From Tigriopus japonicus (taxonomy: Eukaryota; Arthropoda; Copepoda; Harpacticoida; Harpacticidae): a DNA stretch of 64,000 nt. The DNA lies in contig CM021322.1 in NCBI GenBank assembly GCA_010645155.1, positions 946,705 through 1,010,704 of the forward strand, in the 5' to 3' direction. Positions 24,701 to 39,700 of this stretch are shown one piece after another (position 1 is the stretch's first letter; every line of letters starts with the position of its first letter). Made by a program: the position numbers and the translations under genes. A model generated the notes under the pieces. The model was not told the origin of the DNA. It ran no database searches and worked only from the letters and a program-made list of their open reading frames with translations.

Positions 24701-27700
24701 GCCAAGTTTCTCAACCATAATGTGTTGCAGTCGCATGTCAAAGGATTGCCTTGAAAGAAAAATCACTCCAAATTGGTTGCCTAGTCCAAATGAATAAATA
24801 AATGAATCAGAAGTAAACTCCTATGGAACTGGCAATCACGTGTAAAAATACGATACTAAAGGGTTGGATTGAAAAACCTCATCTCTGTTTGACATTCATG
24901 AAAGTCACTAGACAGATTTTTTGCGATCGGGAGGTCAATATTCCACCGATATGTTTACTGTGACCTAGGACAATGTACAGCACACTGTGGCTCGCCTCGT
25001 TCTCTTCATTCCGTATGTTACTAGACTTTTTCGAAAACGTGACCAAGATTCAGGGCACTTTCCTCGCGCGAGCAAGCAAAGCACTTGCTTGCTTGGCCCC
25101 TTTTTTGGATCCTGGCACGCCTGATCGTTAAGGGCCAGAGAGGCATGCAGTTTTGGATCACGAGGAACGTGAGCATCTTACAGGGGATAGGATGTGAGTG
25201 TAGGTAGTTCCAGACCCCAGATACTATTGTCCACCAATTCTTCGTTGCTCGTCGTCTCATTATAGAGAACCATGGCATTCCTTTGGTTGTAGATCATTTG
25301 ATTGCTGTCAAATGTTTTACTCTATTTACATTTTGGTCATCAACGGGCAATAGTACGATTTGCTTTGCCTTCAACCAAAATGGACGTCGATGACGTCAAC
25401 ATCCTTGAAAAGGTCGAAGGCTCAGATTTAGTCTAAATCGAGTTAGAAATGTCCACAAGACTAGATCAACGTAGCGGGCTAAATGGAGAGAAATGTCACT
25501 CCCATGAGCAAGGATTTTGTTATGAACACAGTTTGCTGTTTCTCTGCTTCCTCAGTCATGGCGCCAAATTCAAAAATACGTCAATAACCTCATGTGCTTG
25601 TGCTTTCACTCGAAATGCAAAAAGGGTTCCAAGCTCCATCAATGAGTTGAACTCAGTTCAAGAAATGTACTTGCAACTCAACCAACATGACTATGGGTCA
25701 AATTATTAAAAATCAGAATATAATGTGCACCCAGAGAGTACATTCAAATATCAATTCAAGAGTACCAATCAAAACTTTCTAACCGTTTGACATTTAGGAC
25801 TCGTGCAACATTTGGTCAACATGGCCCGCTGTCCAGTTGTATTTCAAAGCATAGATATGCATAGAGAGGACAGGCTCAGTCAACTCTCTCAATGATTTTG
25901 TCGGATGATTCTGGGGTTAACTCCCTCCAGCAAGGAATGGTCACCTTTTGCAATCACCCGCCAACTTGGGCCTAAGTGTAAACAACAACAAAGAACGTTA
26001 AGACAGTCAAGAGAAGAAAAAGCTTCAAATTGCGCGTTATCTCATCTAAAAACCCAATTGCAGTGGGTAGGAATACCTGTGTTTTCAGATGCCACAATTA
26101 TGTCATTGATTCAAAGGCTCTAAAGAACTTTGTGAGCCAAGCTTGCTTGTCAATAGTGCCCAAAATCCCCCATGCTCTGGCTTTGAACATTGATTTGGAT
26201 GTTTGGCCAATGGTATTTGTGTGCTAATAGTATTTGTGTGCCAAAGCCAATTAAGGTGTCTGAGGCATATCAAAGAGTGGTTTTGAAACAGTGGTTTCAT
26301 TTGTGTTGGAAAAGAGCTCCTGAACTGAGGCTTCAATGATCAAGACTAAGAATCATTTAAGCAATGGTGCAATGCCATCAGTTTGTCAAGAAACCGTTTG
26401 TCAATGCCCAGTGTTCTCTAACTTTTGAGAAAGCAACTGTGCTTGTGGCTCAGAAAGAATAGAAGAGCAATGACAAACTATTGCTACTTAACAATACAAC
26501 AAGAACAACAAGTTCCTCTTCAAGTGTTATTTAAAAGTAAAATCTGAAAGTTCCCGGTGGGTTCATCCCCAATACAAACCAATATCCATGGATCAAGGGT
26601 TTCTGCCATTTTAAATATTACTCAGGCACCTAATTCATGAATTCATGAGTGTCCAATGAGTTATACAAACACAAAATATTCAAGCAGCCATCAAAACCTC
26701 CCATTTTAGCAATTTAAGTCTCTTTTACCCATTGACTTATGTATTTATTAATAACAATAGTTGTGAACTACTTAGATACTATCCTTAATTCATATTCAGT
26801 TAAATAGAGTCTGAAATTATATATTTTCTATTCAATATCATACAAATGGCAAAACTTGGAAGAAAGTGTTGTTTTGTTCAACCTTTATTCTTGCAAAACT
26901 GAACTTGTGCATGACTTTTTTGCCTAAAACACAACAAATCAAAGCTCAAATAGATTTTTGAACACCAAATGGCATCATATGAATACATTTTATGCTTTTG
27001 GAATGGGTAAAAGGGAAAATTAAGGTCTTGGGTGATCTGTAGACTAGCAAACCATGGCCTAATTTGGCGGGACAAAAAATATCGTGTCGCTTCCTTGCTC
27101 AAGAGTCTTTGCATGGAACAGATTAACATCAACAAGCTCTCTTCCTTCAAGTCTTGTCACTGAGAACAAAGTTGTCTCTGGTCATAGTCAAATTGGACAC
27201 ACTCCCAAGGTTGGGTCAATCCAGTCTTTGAAGAAAAGACAGATCATGATCAATATGCTCCGGAAAGTTATCTTCTTTTGCTGTGGAGAAGAAATCTCAG
27301 ACGTTTTGAGGGTAAGGCTAGCTGAAGATAACCATTACCTGACCCTACATTATTTAAGGTCTGGGATTTCTGCTCCACAGCAAAATAAAATTATTTTCTG
27401 GGGCCTAATACTCATATATTTGCAATATGTCTAGCCCTGCCTTAAACAATTTCACCTCTTGTTTATTCCCTGTCAAGATTTGAGGGCAACAAATTCAAAA
27501 CTACAAATTTACATGAGATAAATCTTATTTTACTAGTAAGACAGAAAATAGGACAGGGTTCTGCTCAAATCAACCATAATTGATACATCAATATTCCGTG
27601 GAAACTTTGGGCGCATTAAAAAATCATTTTCCACCTATTGTCCCACAAAAATGAAAATGTCGTATCTATACATATCTATGTTACGAAGTCCGAGTGTTAA

Positions 27701-30700
27701 ACTACGCAAAGAACAATCTAAGTATAACACAACCTCTTAATCATAACATTTCTGACATTCTCAAATTCGAGTTTGACCAACGCATTTCATGTTTTAGTGT
27801 GCTTTGGGTGTTGGGATGACAATGGGCTCGAATACTAATGGTAAAAGAAGGTATTTTTGTGACCCGTTTGCCTACAAAATCAGCTCAAAAATTGACAAAT
27901 TTCTGCCTGGGCAGTCGAGCCACTCTTCTTTTTAGAGCACTTTGAGGTGCTCTGCCCAACTCCAGGCTACCAAAGCCAAAGCAATTTACCACGCAAGCGG
28001 CTGAGTGGGAGTGTCTCTTCTCTCCATTTAGCCCTCTAGATCAACGTTGTGCCTGAGCTTGTTGAAAATGCATTCGCCAGACATGGGTCCATAATGTTTT
28101 TGAAATATATTTTTCTCAATTTACATATATAAACGGTTCAAAATATATTTGATCGTTTTTTCATCTAAATTAAAGGCTTGTCAGACCTATCAACTTTGGT
28201 ATTATTCGTTGAAACATCAAAAGCGATGTTATCAAAAAAATGGTACCATCAAGGATTGCATCTCCTTTACTGATTAAGACCTTGCTGAATGGTAAGAGAA
28301 AATGTACTTTCTTTTTGTTCTTGTTCTCAAAACTGCGCACTTGTTACTGTTTTAAAAATTGCAAAATAAGTTTAAACAAATTATATTGACGTTTGTTCAA
28401 TAATTGCATTTTTAAACACTTTCACGTCATACGTCTAGCCACTCACTACGAAGTCAAATTTCTTATTGATGACATAACAAAATGCTAGGAGTCTCTCCTT
28501 GTCCAAAGTAGAGACCTAGAACTTTAGTCTAAAGACGTCTTACATGGCTTTCTAAGTTTTATGCCCATCTGGATCTCTGATGGATGGGTAAGGAGACCGA
28601 AGAAGATTTCGTCAGAACTTCAGAGGAAAAAAACCCACAGAAAGACTGGTTTGCTCCATACTGGAACAGGTCATTATTGGGTAATGATTTCCGAGAAACA
28701 AAAGATATTAGGCCACAGATTAGATCACTACACGTGACAGCTTGCACTTTGATCATTGTTTTCAAATTGGATTGCCCTCTGCCCTCTCCAGCCTTACCCC
28801 GCGTTCCGTATGTACACAAAAAACTTTAAATTTGCCGATGATATTTGTCGTGTCTGATCGAGTAGGTTTTGCCCATGCATATGTGGAAAACATGTGGAGA
28901 AACAACGGTCCTTACCGGCAATTTCCATTCGCGAAATGCGATAATTGTTCTCCCCAAAGGATTGTTCGTAGATCCTGGTGAGACGATTGTTGCTCAAACT
29001 GATGGAATTCAAAGATTGGGCATCTTTGAATGCATTGGCACGTATTAGACAAATGTTGTTGTCATTTAGCTGGAATAGAGTAAATATAGATGTACATCAC
29101 AACGTTGCGGTTTCAGACGTACTATGGTGCTTGACTTCCACTTAATTTCACTTCAACAACACGTTTTGTTGACATAAAGTCATCTAACAAGTTCAAGTAT
29201 TGCCCAAAAAGTTATCAAAAAATACGACTGGACCCTATTTCATCACCCCTTGCCGTGCGAAAAGAAATTGGATGCACAACTCAAAGAAGGGTGTGAAATC
29301 AATGACGATTGCACTGCTGAATCTAAATTTCACCAAGACGATGGTAAATAAAAAAAGACTAACTTCCGACTTGACTCTTCTTGCTCATTCGTTAAATCGG
29401 CAGCCTATTGAAAGTACGCGTATTGAAATCCGTAGTTCAACACGTGTTTTACAAGGCTGGCCAAAAAAGGCCGGAAGGAATTGCATCCACCGACTACAAA
29501 TACTAAATATTGCAAGACAATAAACAACCATATATGGAGGATTATTGAAGAAAATGTTTAGTTCGGCGCATGGTTCAATGCCCTATAAGCACTTAAATGG
29601 AGCTATTTTGAATTTGGAATGGAATAGTTTTGACTCTTGACAGAAACTAAAATTTATCTGTCAAGAGCCAAGAGAGATTCCAATTTTTACCACTCCCTCT
29701 CGTTTCTTCTATCCCTAGAACTGGTATTTCATAGAGTACGGTCATAAAGTGCGCCATCTAGTGGATATCTTGCGGCAACAGCTCGCAGTTCCCATGATAC
29801 ACATATTTTTGAAGATCGCAACGGTCAAACATCAGTTTTGGACAAACTAAAGTGTCTCAAATGTTGACTTTTATTGTTAATGGACCTGTTGTGGTTTTTG
29901 GTTGAAATTATTGGTAAAATCCCTTTCAAATTGGCTTGGAAATCTGACTACTAAAAAGGTAATTCAGGCATGATGTATGCCAAAATTCATCATAAAAACA
30001 CTTGAAGTTCTATTTGGAGTTCCGCCATCAACATTTTAGGCACTTTAGTTTGTCCAAAACTGATGAATGACCGTTGCAATCTTCAAAAATATGTGCATCA
30101 TGGGAACTGCAAGCTGTTGCCGCATGAAATTCACTAGATGGCACACTTTATGACTTTACTCTCTAGTATTTAAAAAAAATCAACACAAAGCTTTTCCCAT
30201 TAAACCACAGCCATTTGCTGCATTGACCAATGGTTCTGAAATCTATTTGAAATTTATTCAAGTTCTTGAAGAAGAAACGAGAAATAGTTGTAAAAATTGA
30301 CCCAAGACTCCTATTCCGTTAAAAGTCGTATGATGATGAAATGAGCGTAATTCTCAACCTCTTGTCGCAAAGGAAACAAAGCTGAAGCAAAGAATGCGGG
30401 TTCCTAAATCAAAGTAGACATTTTTAACGACAAGATTTTCAAGACACATGAATAGTTTGAATTTGTCAACATTCAACTTGCTTTGAACAAATAGAATATT
30501 TTTTTAAATCATCAACTAATAATTTCTAGAAGTCTGAATGATTTAGAAAAAATAAAATAAAAAAATAAATACTTCAAGATAAAAACGTGGGATGGCAGTT
30601 ATAAATTGAGCCAAAAAATCAAAGGTCTTATTCCTGGACGGACAGTATTTTTGGGCGATCAGAGACTTCTTGAAGGAAGTGAAACAACCTAATGCCCAAA

Positions 30701-33700
30701 GGCTAATTGCATTTCGCATTTTCAGTAAATAAGTCTTGCCATTGAAATATTTGTCTTTGCCATTCGAACTTCCTTCCAACTGTCCATAACTCAATCCATG
30801 ATTAAGATCAATTTGGAACAATCATTTCAAACCGAGCGAGTGCTTGTTTGCTTAGTCTAAATCAGGGGTGTGTAAACTTATTTAGCAATGGGCTAAATTG
30901 GCCGGACCATTGGCGCTCGCGGGCCACACCATCCAAAACGGCAAATAATTTCTAGTATAAAATTCACAGGCTATGTCAAAATCATGCTGCGGGCCACAGT
31001 CCTGAAAATGACAGATCCTCTCGTGGGCCACACGAAATCAATGCTTAAGATCAATTTGGAACAATCATTTCAAACCGAGCGAGTGCTTGTTTGCTTAGTC
31101 TAAAAACTTTAAATCAAGGGAATTCTCAACTTTTTCGACACATGGTCTCTTTCAAGCTCCATTAACAGCCTCCCCTTGTTCTCGCCTCAAAAAGTGACTT
31201 AAATGAAACGGTACACAAACGGTACATTAAAAGTGATCTTTTTTCGCATATATCAATTTTTGTAGACAATCTTCAAAAGGATGAAACTTATTAATAAATA
31301 ATCTAAATAAACAATCCAAACCAATCCAAAAAGACCCAATAATTAAGTTCAATGGTTGATTGTAAAAGGGCCAAAATGGCTAGGGATGATTAAGCCTTCA
31401 AGAAAACTCAATTTAATTTCTCGAGTCTTACTTGCGTTTTTGACAATCAATCCTCCTCCTCTCTTCTTTATCGGGCTCCTTCACTGTTCAATTTGTTACC
31501 CATTAGTCTTCGTCGGGAATATGTAGGAGCTGATCCTCTAACAGCATTTAAGGCAGGGTTGGACAAATTTTTAAATACTATTCCTGACCAACCCACTTTA
31601 CAAGGGTTCTATAGATCTGCCAACAGTAACTCATTGGTAGATCAAATTTCATATAAACGTTAATTATTGAAACTATGTTAATGATTAACTCTCTTAACAG
31701 GAAATCCCATTCCTTGTAGCGGTATTGAAAAATCCACCCCCCCCCCCAGAAAAAAAAGAAAAAAAATCAATACAGAAACTTTGCCCTCACATCACAAACT
31801 TAAAATATGAAATGACCGAGCCTAGGTCTGCTCCATCCGTAGCCAGTTTGGTCTCCAAATCCCCAGCTAAATTTGTCCGGCTACACTCATCCATTAGGGA
31901 TCGTTTTTATCAAGCCATCTTTGTTTTGCTCCTCAAAGCTTAATGAACAAACCAACCTCGCCGATTTCTTCGAAATCAGAGATAATAAAACTGAAATTGA
32001 CGCATTGATCGCACAAACGGTCTGCACGTCACTGGAGACCCTTCCTGGTAAATGAGAAACCTATTTTTCTGCAGTGGGAAAATCAAGTGCTTAAGCGTCT
32101 GTGTAAACATTAAATATCATGAAACACACGATTAGCAAACAAGTATCAAGGAAACAGAAGAGTTTTTACATGGAAACCCCATTAAGGAACATACCCTGAC
32201 ATCAAAGTTTTGTCGTAATTTTGAACCAAAATAGTTTGATAATGTACTGTATGAATAGATTTGAGCGACTTAACATCCAAAATGCTTTCTCTTCCATGCT
32301 TCCGACCAAATTGTCAAGAGTGGAGACGGCTCAAACTTTGTCCGCAGTTTTTTAAGGAGTCTCTCCTTTGCCCAACGAGATTCTATGCGCTCTTGAATCA
32401 CGGTGGACGGTAATATTTATGTTGTATTTTTGTTAGAGATGTTCCCAAATCACTCCCGTTTCTCCAAGGCCGAGTAAAATTGGATTCCCGCCTTCCAATG
32501 TTTTTATACTGATCTTAAGTGAGAAAGAGCCCTGCATGAAGACCACACCAACATCAAAGTGAACTTGCTGTTCCAGGAATATTTTTTCACTCGTTTGTTT
32601 TTAGATTATAACCTAACTAATCAAAAAATATGCTAGAAAGTAATGGGGCGTACTAGATGTTTGATCGTACCAAACTGTCCAAGCATTAGTGTAATATTTA
32701 TCTGCAAAATAATATCATGACAACTTTCCTAGTATGGTGTAGTCAGCCTCAAAAGCTTTATGATTCGTTTACAGACATGTTTTCCGATTGGAAATGATGT
32801 TTCTTTGATTGATTTTTGTAATCCCAACTCGAAGACCATTGGATTGTACCTTTCTAATTTTAAAATGTTTTAAACTTCGGTCTTTTATCGAATATCGGCA
32901 GATTTTGGCACTCTTAAAGCTATTCATTCCAAGCACAAATCAGAAATATTGAGAAAGATGCGTTTTACTACTCATTTAACTGTACAGATTCCCTTGGTCA
33001 ATTCAAAAGTTAAATTTATGATTTTGAGCCAAGAGATTATCTACCTCAAGATGTTAAGAATCATTGCGACATCATCAAAATCGATGACTTAATCGAAAAA
33101 TGATGAAAAAAAGAAGCTCAACAATACACTCTCGAAGGTCAACGGTCGATTCTCATTCACACATTAATGCCAGGGATTTCATTTGATTTTTGGTCTAAGG
33201 CCATTTACGTTGACGTAACTCTTCTCTGTATTGTGAATGTTTTTGAAAAGCTTCCTTGAACGTTTGTATTTGCCGTTTTTCCTTGAGTGTATTTTGTCGC
33301 AATCCTTACAGAGCTCGTCATCAAATGCCATTCACCTCGACAACGTGGAGATATTCTAAGCGAAATTTTATGCAAGAAAGAGTTAACTAAAAAAAATCTC
33401 TTTTCCAGAGCTACTCTCTGTACAGCATGTTCTGTGAGTTTTTTTGTTGTAAAATAAGTTAAAAACAGGAGGCAGCTTAAAATAAACTTTCAATGGAAAA
33501 TATGTTAGATTTTCTGATATCCTATGTACGTATGGTAAGAAACAGTGCTATTGGTAATAGCATGAATCATAATTGAAGTTTTTTTTTTTGGAAGAATCTA
33601 ATAATCCAAAATACGTGAAAATTGTTCAGCCAGTCTTATTTTAAGTTAACTTCGACGAAGGATCATAAAAAAAGAGACAAGAAAAGTAAATATATCAACA

Positions 33701-36700
33701 ATATTCAATTGGAACAGCAGATTTTACGAGTAGTAAATTGACGACTAAAAGGGACACTTTTCCTATCCCTCATTATTATTTAGTTGTTAAACCATTGGAA
33801 AAACAGTAGTGTTTTCTGTTGACAAACATGGTAAGGTAATGTTGAACTTTTCAAATCAAATGCAAAGGGTCTAAGTGTTAGTTTTGTCCTCAAAAAATTG
33901 CAATTTTTTACATGTTAAGGCTAGTTTATACTAGTTTATTCATCGAAAAGGCAGGAAAATTGCCACTCTTTTCCTCACCAGCATGTATTCCTGTTTGTTT
34001 TGTCCGCACCTAATCCAAAAATGCAGAGGGCGCTTTGCCGCCGAGGAAAAGTACAAGTCTGTCCAGCCAATTTTGCATCTCATGTGTGCGAGCTGGGTTG
34101 ATGTACACCCAAAGACGTGTATTCTAACGAGGCTGAATCTCCAAGTACAACTTTGTTGCAGCATTGTACCCTTTATGTGCTTGTATTTGCCAAAGAATAC
34201 ACGAGAAACTTAGCCTTGGAGCCGATATAGTACACAAAGTCGGTCCCAAATTGAATAAGTCGAGTTCACGTCGATGAAGCCAGACCAAATGTGAAGTGAA
34301 AGGGGAACGTTGAAAGAGATACAAGTCGGTCTAGGACGATTTCATAAGCTCTTATTTATTATGCAACTTACTTTCAAATGTGTGAGCCATCTCATGTCAA
34401 GGAAAGCTCGCTCGTCGATTTCTCGTAGGTCGTTGAAGCTCAAATCCACACTTTCCAGAGTTTCCAATCCTCGGAAACCATTTCGTGGGAGATCGCGCAA
34501 CAAGTTGTAGCTCATATTCAAGGATCTAGATGGAAAATTGAACGAAATTAGTTATTCCTATTTCGTGTGTGCTTCGAAAATTACTAGATTTTGTTGCTTT
34601 TTCTAAACGCATAAAAGCACGTATTAGTAAGGCACGTTCTTGTTTAAGACTTGGCAATTTTTCCTAGTACACTCATTGGACCAGACTACGGCAGTTTGGT
34701 TCCAACTCTTAGTTACACACTCAGTCTCAATGCATTCAGCTCCTGCAAAGTCAAGGACATGTCATTGCTTTTTCTCTCTTTTTCACGCCGTGGCCTTCAT
34801 GTCTGGAACATGCAAAAAAATGTTCATCCTGTAGATTTGAATAAGGTAAATCTGGCTTCATTCCAGTTGCAACGGAAATGGCTGGATTTACAGAGAACGT
34901 GGTCGGATTTAAGGGTGACTAAATGAGTGTTCAAATTCTTGGAACACAACTAGCACCCCATAAGGATCCACAAAAAATGAACATTCACAAAAGAAAATAA
35001 TTGAGATCAGGATATTAATTTAAGATAAAAGGTATGCAACTGGAGTTCTTAACATACTTCCGGAGTGCAATTTTTTGCACCATTGTAGAACTTAACCTTG
35101 CTTCGAATCATTTGTGTTTTTTCTTCTACTTATATTCACGTTCACTTTCGTTACTTTATCTGTTCAAGGAAAACATGCATTCCATGCATATGTATTTACA
35201 TCATCGCATATATTTGTGACTAAAGATTCTATGAAAATGAGCAAGTGTGTGCCCAACCAATGGATCCAAATTTGCTAATTTTTTTTTCACGGTAAAGTGG
35301 ATCAGGATCAGAAAAATGCTAGAGAGAACTTCTGCGCAACCTCAAACATTAAATACGATTCATTGTATCCTTGGCTTCGATTTTTTTGTGATCTTTTTAC
35401 TATTACTGTATCGTGTTGCTTCCAAAGAAACCATTACACGGTCAAAAGAGAATACTACAAACATCATTTCTTTGCAAGAATTTACACATTGTTGCACGTA
35501 CATCAAATGTCAATGATATCTAAGCCTTCCCCCCTATGAGACAATATCTAACAAAAGAATTGAAGGTGTTTCAAAAAATATGAGTCATGCACAAAATACC
35601 GCCCACCCACAGTGAAAATGGGCTCTAAATTTGGCATGAGGATAATGCGATCTGAACCCACGCTCGTACCTTCTTTTTCAGACATGTTTTTAATATTTTA
35701 CCGTGCATTTCATCAGTCTCTCAATAGATGTTACGGTCTATTCTATTGTAGGCTGGCAGTTACTTGGCTCCTTCAGGACGGGTGACGTGTTCCAACAAAG
35801 TGGTCTGATCCATGAATGTGGTGCGACAAGAAATGCTTTCGAGTTCTTGGATAGAATTCAAGACGGTTATGAACCCGCATGTGAACAAAAAAAGGCCAGT
35901 TCAACATAGTAACAGACTTGAAGTCGCCTTGGAAAGAGAGCTAGCTGGAAAAAATTGCAATGACAGAATGTACTCGGACCATATACGTATGAGAGATGTG
36001 TGCATCATTGAAGCCTCGTTTTCCTTCTGCCATTAGTGAGCACTTCGATGGGCTCGATGATCTTTTGAAGGGAAAGAGAAATAGGTACAAATTATAGTAC
36101 ACAACATTACGATCAATTCTTTACACGATAAGGCCAAAACGTGCTTCATGAAATCTCTGTTTTTGCTCCTCGTTATGCCCTTTCCAAGCCTTGAAGTGTT
36201 GAGCGACCTAATTTGGAAACACGTTTTCTCCATTTCGTCGAAAATGTTTCATCGTCCTAGTTGACCACTAATCCTGGACAGTTCATGAATACATGAATGT
36301 GTGTATGCAAGATAACTGGTATGTGTGGATTTCTCAATCCCAATCAGATTGAACCCAATGTTGAGTTGACAAGAGTGTATGTAGTTGGTCGGAATCCCCG
36401 TAATTTTTCGTTGCTCCATGATTTGAGAACTGCAATTTGAGCCTTCCTCACAAAGAAAGCCATAAAGTCTCAAGTGGCTTGCGGACACTCGATTCTATGG
36501 GTAATTGCCTAATTTCCCTCCCACACAATTAATCAGTGGGTGAACGAACAAAGAACTTAGTCAAATTCTATGCTATTCATCCGGTTAGAGAATTCGGGTC
36601 AGGGCGCTAATTTTCGAAGTGCCATTTGACGACTAAAAAAGTAATTGGGATTTTGAAAACTGGGTTTTTGAAGGTTCTTTGGAAATTGTTTGGCTGTCAT

Positions 36701-39700
36701 TGAGTAGTTGACCCTATCGTTTCTCCCCGAGTCTTAACGATCCAGGGCATTGCATTTTCCCTGATTGGGGTTCACATTTTCATGACTTTGTTACAAGTTA
36801 AAATTTACTAAAGACTGGTTTTGAAAGTGGGCATTCTCTGAGTTCTGGCTCAGAACTGCCCTGGTCACCACGAACTAAACAGAAGGGGACGGGGATGATT
36901 TGATCTGCTTTCGGACAAAGCTACATGATATTCATGCCTTTCTAAAAATTCATATTGATTATATCATATTAATCAAACTAAGGAATTTGCCACATTTATT
37001 TTTCCTCGTTTTTTCCGCTCTTTTCAGTAGGAAACTGGGACTGTCCATAAGCCATTGAGATGGATCCCAACATACAACGTGCAACATCAAATCACAAAGG
37101 CTTATTTTACCTGCGTTGAGGCTGAGAGACCTTTTGTAAGTTGGTCTCTTTGTAAATTCACTTTTTGTAAATTGACCTTTTGTTAGCTAGGTGTGTGGCG
37201 TTTTAATAACTTTTGGGAGCATATTTTAATGTCTGAAGGAAATTTTCAAGGCAACTATTGCACATCTCTACAAATTACAATCACGTACAGGGAGAGCAAA
37301 CATCATGAGCAGAGTGTCAAGCCTTTTCTTTTCCTTATGAATTCATTTTTCAAAAGGAAGCTTCCTAGAAGTCAAACACATGAGGTTCATTACAAATTTC
37401 CTGATTCTAGAATAAGTTTTTTGTTATCAGAAAAACCTCGAGCAAACACATTCAATTTTAGTGGATCATTTATCTATTTCTTATTACTTCTAAATTGCGA
37501 CGCGTTGTTTAAAGATTATGTTCGACTTGATTATCATGTACAGTACTTCATGCAAACGAGCTAGAACTTCCATAAGCCAATAAAACAGAAACTTTAAAAA
37601 TTCAGCCCTCCATGTCGGATCACAAACTCCTGGATGGAAACAGCTTGAAGTCAAGTCCAGTTTGTTTAAGGATTGGGGGCTTGTGAAGATGGACGAGTGA
37701 TCAAAACACAAACATGCCCAAAGCATGGACATAGTGAATGATTGAGCGAGCTACGTAAAACAAAATTACAATGACTCCTTTATCCCTTTCTCCTTCATTA
37801 GCTTTTCCTTACACCCTTTTTTGTACCTTTAGCCGCCACGTGTCACGTTCCAAGAAACGTGTAGTGCGAAAAGCATGCAAAACAGTAACTGCATAATGTT
37901 GCTGACATGTGATGAATGGCACTTCTTCGCTTAGCCGATTTTTTTTTGTTGAAAGGGAATAGTGTCTTCGAGATGACGGACTGACAAAGTTGAATGATTT
38001 AATGATTTTGTTTTGCATTGACCGCTGGTGGTACTGGTAGTGTTATTATAGTGCTCTATTGGTAATGACAATCAGTCTTAATTTGAATATCTGATTTCCC
38101 ACAGTTGTTTCGCCGAAACTGCGTGGGTTTGTGAAAGTGTCTTACAGAAGTATTTTCAAGATGTAGCCACTGATTCAGAAAGCCTTGATTAGAATCACCA
38201 AATAGCGTTGGTTATTTCATTGAGAATGTCCAGTCCACGAAGCTGAATCTGTAGGCCTGACAAGTAAACGAAACTATTTCCTCCTATCCTCTGTACTTGA
38301 CGAGAAAACAAAGTTTTCGTTAACCTGCCGATAGGGAAGAGTTATTGTACAAGTCTAAATGGGATGCAACTGTGATGAAATAATAAGGCGGAAACCTACG
38401 GAAGTTTTTATGTTTCCGCAAGTTTTTAGCAACGTCACAAATTTGAATGTTGACGAAAAACCATAGGAAGCTAACAAAGAATAAATGCACTTAAGGGTAA
38501 CTTGCACACATTGTTTTTGCAGTTTTAGTTGCACAATCACCGGAGCAACAACTCTTTTGAAGCAAGAAGAAAGAGGTTTGCTGATCAAATTAACGCGTGG
38601 TTCCGGACAATAAGCTTGTCAAAGAGGAAATTTCAAACATCAGCCAAATCATAGATAACTGATCAACTGATAAGTGGTTGGTGCTCCTTATTAACATTGA
38701 TATGGAAATTATAATTTACCTGGTATGATCTCAAATTCCGCTAGATTTCTCTGCATCAATTCTTTCATCGAATCTCATAATGCGTTTGCTAAACTTGAGG
38801 CATGAAAAACCTTTTCGTGATAATTTTTGTGCTAAATCTCCCACAGTTATTCCGGGTTTAAATGGCATTAGTTTTGATGCAACTTTTCAATTTAAACTCG
38901 ATTCTTGACAATACCAATGAAAATTCGTTACCTGAGCGATGGTGTGCGAACAAATGCCTTTTCGTTCAATTCCTCCATGAGATTGCGATCCAAGTGGAGC
39001 TCTTTGAGTGAGTACAAATCCACGAAAGCACGATCCTCCAACGACTCGATCAGATTGTCGTTCAAATACAACTCTTCCAAGCTAGTTAGATCCTTGAAGG
39101 TGTTTCGTCGTACTTCCGATAAACCATTTTTGGTTAGCCGGATGACTTCTAGATTGTAAAGATCTTGAAAGGCATCCGATTCGATTTTCGTCACCGAGTT
39201 ATCATGCAATTGCAAGGAGATTAGTGACGGTAGATTTTTGAACGCCCCATCCTTGATAATAGGGAGATGGTTGTAGCTAAGGTCGAGATATTTCAGCTCT
39301 GGCATTCCCACAAACGCTTTGCCAATCTCCATGATTGTGTTGTTGGAAACATCTAAGCTGGACAAACGTGTTAGAGAATGAAAGGCATTTCGAGGTAAGG
39401 ATGTGATGTAGTTGTCACTGAGGTTCAGCCGCATGAGACTTCCCAAAGGTTCCAAAGTGTCTCCCACTGTGCTTATGATATTCAGGCTCAAGTCCAAGGT
39501 TTTAAGTTCCGTCAAGTCTTTGAAGGCATCATCCTCAATCACTTCAATGCGGTTGTCGTGCATGTCAATGTCCTCGAGTTTATGAAGCCCTTGGAAACTT
39601 CCACGACCCAAATGCTGAATTGCATTTTGTCGGAAATGAAGTTCCCTCAACTCTGGTAAATGATTGATCAGCTCTTCGGGGAAGTTTAGAATGTAGTTTG

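Larger units (their letters stand above)
29070..34371 (-). other. Intron 3 of the giant LRR gene, rich in mobile-element debris
   Basis: This 5.3-kb intron contains a TA-flanked foldback element (29739-30156), a hAT-like fragment between 60-bp direct repeats (30802-31104), and the tail of a LINE ORF (31394-31663). The remainder is AT-rich and without recognisable content. Confidence 0.65.

Noticed and set aside
27084..27434. 116-codon plus-strand ORF inside an LRR-gene intron
   Set aside because: It crosses the 27277-27385 hairpin and shows no protein family pattern; taken as chance.
37193..37564. 123-codon plus-strand ORF in LRR-gene intron 2
   Set aside because: No domain, signal peptide or homology pattern; starts right after a degenerate tandem repeat.
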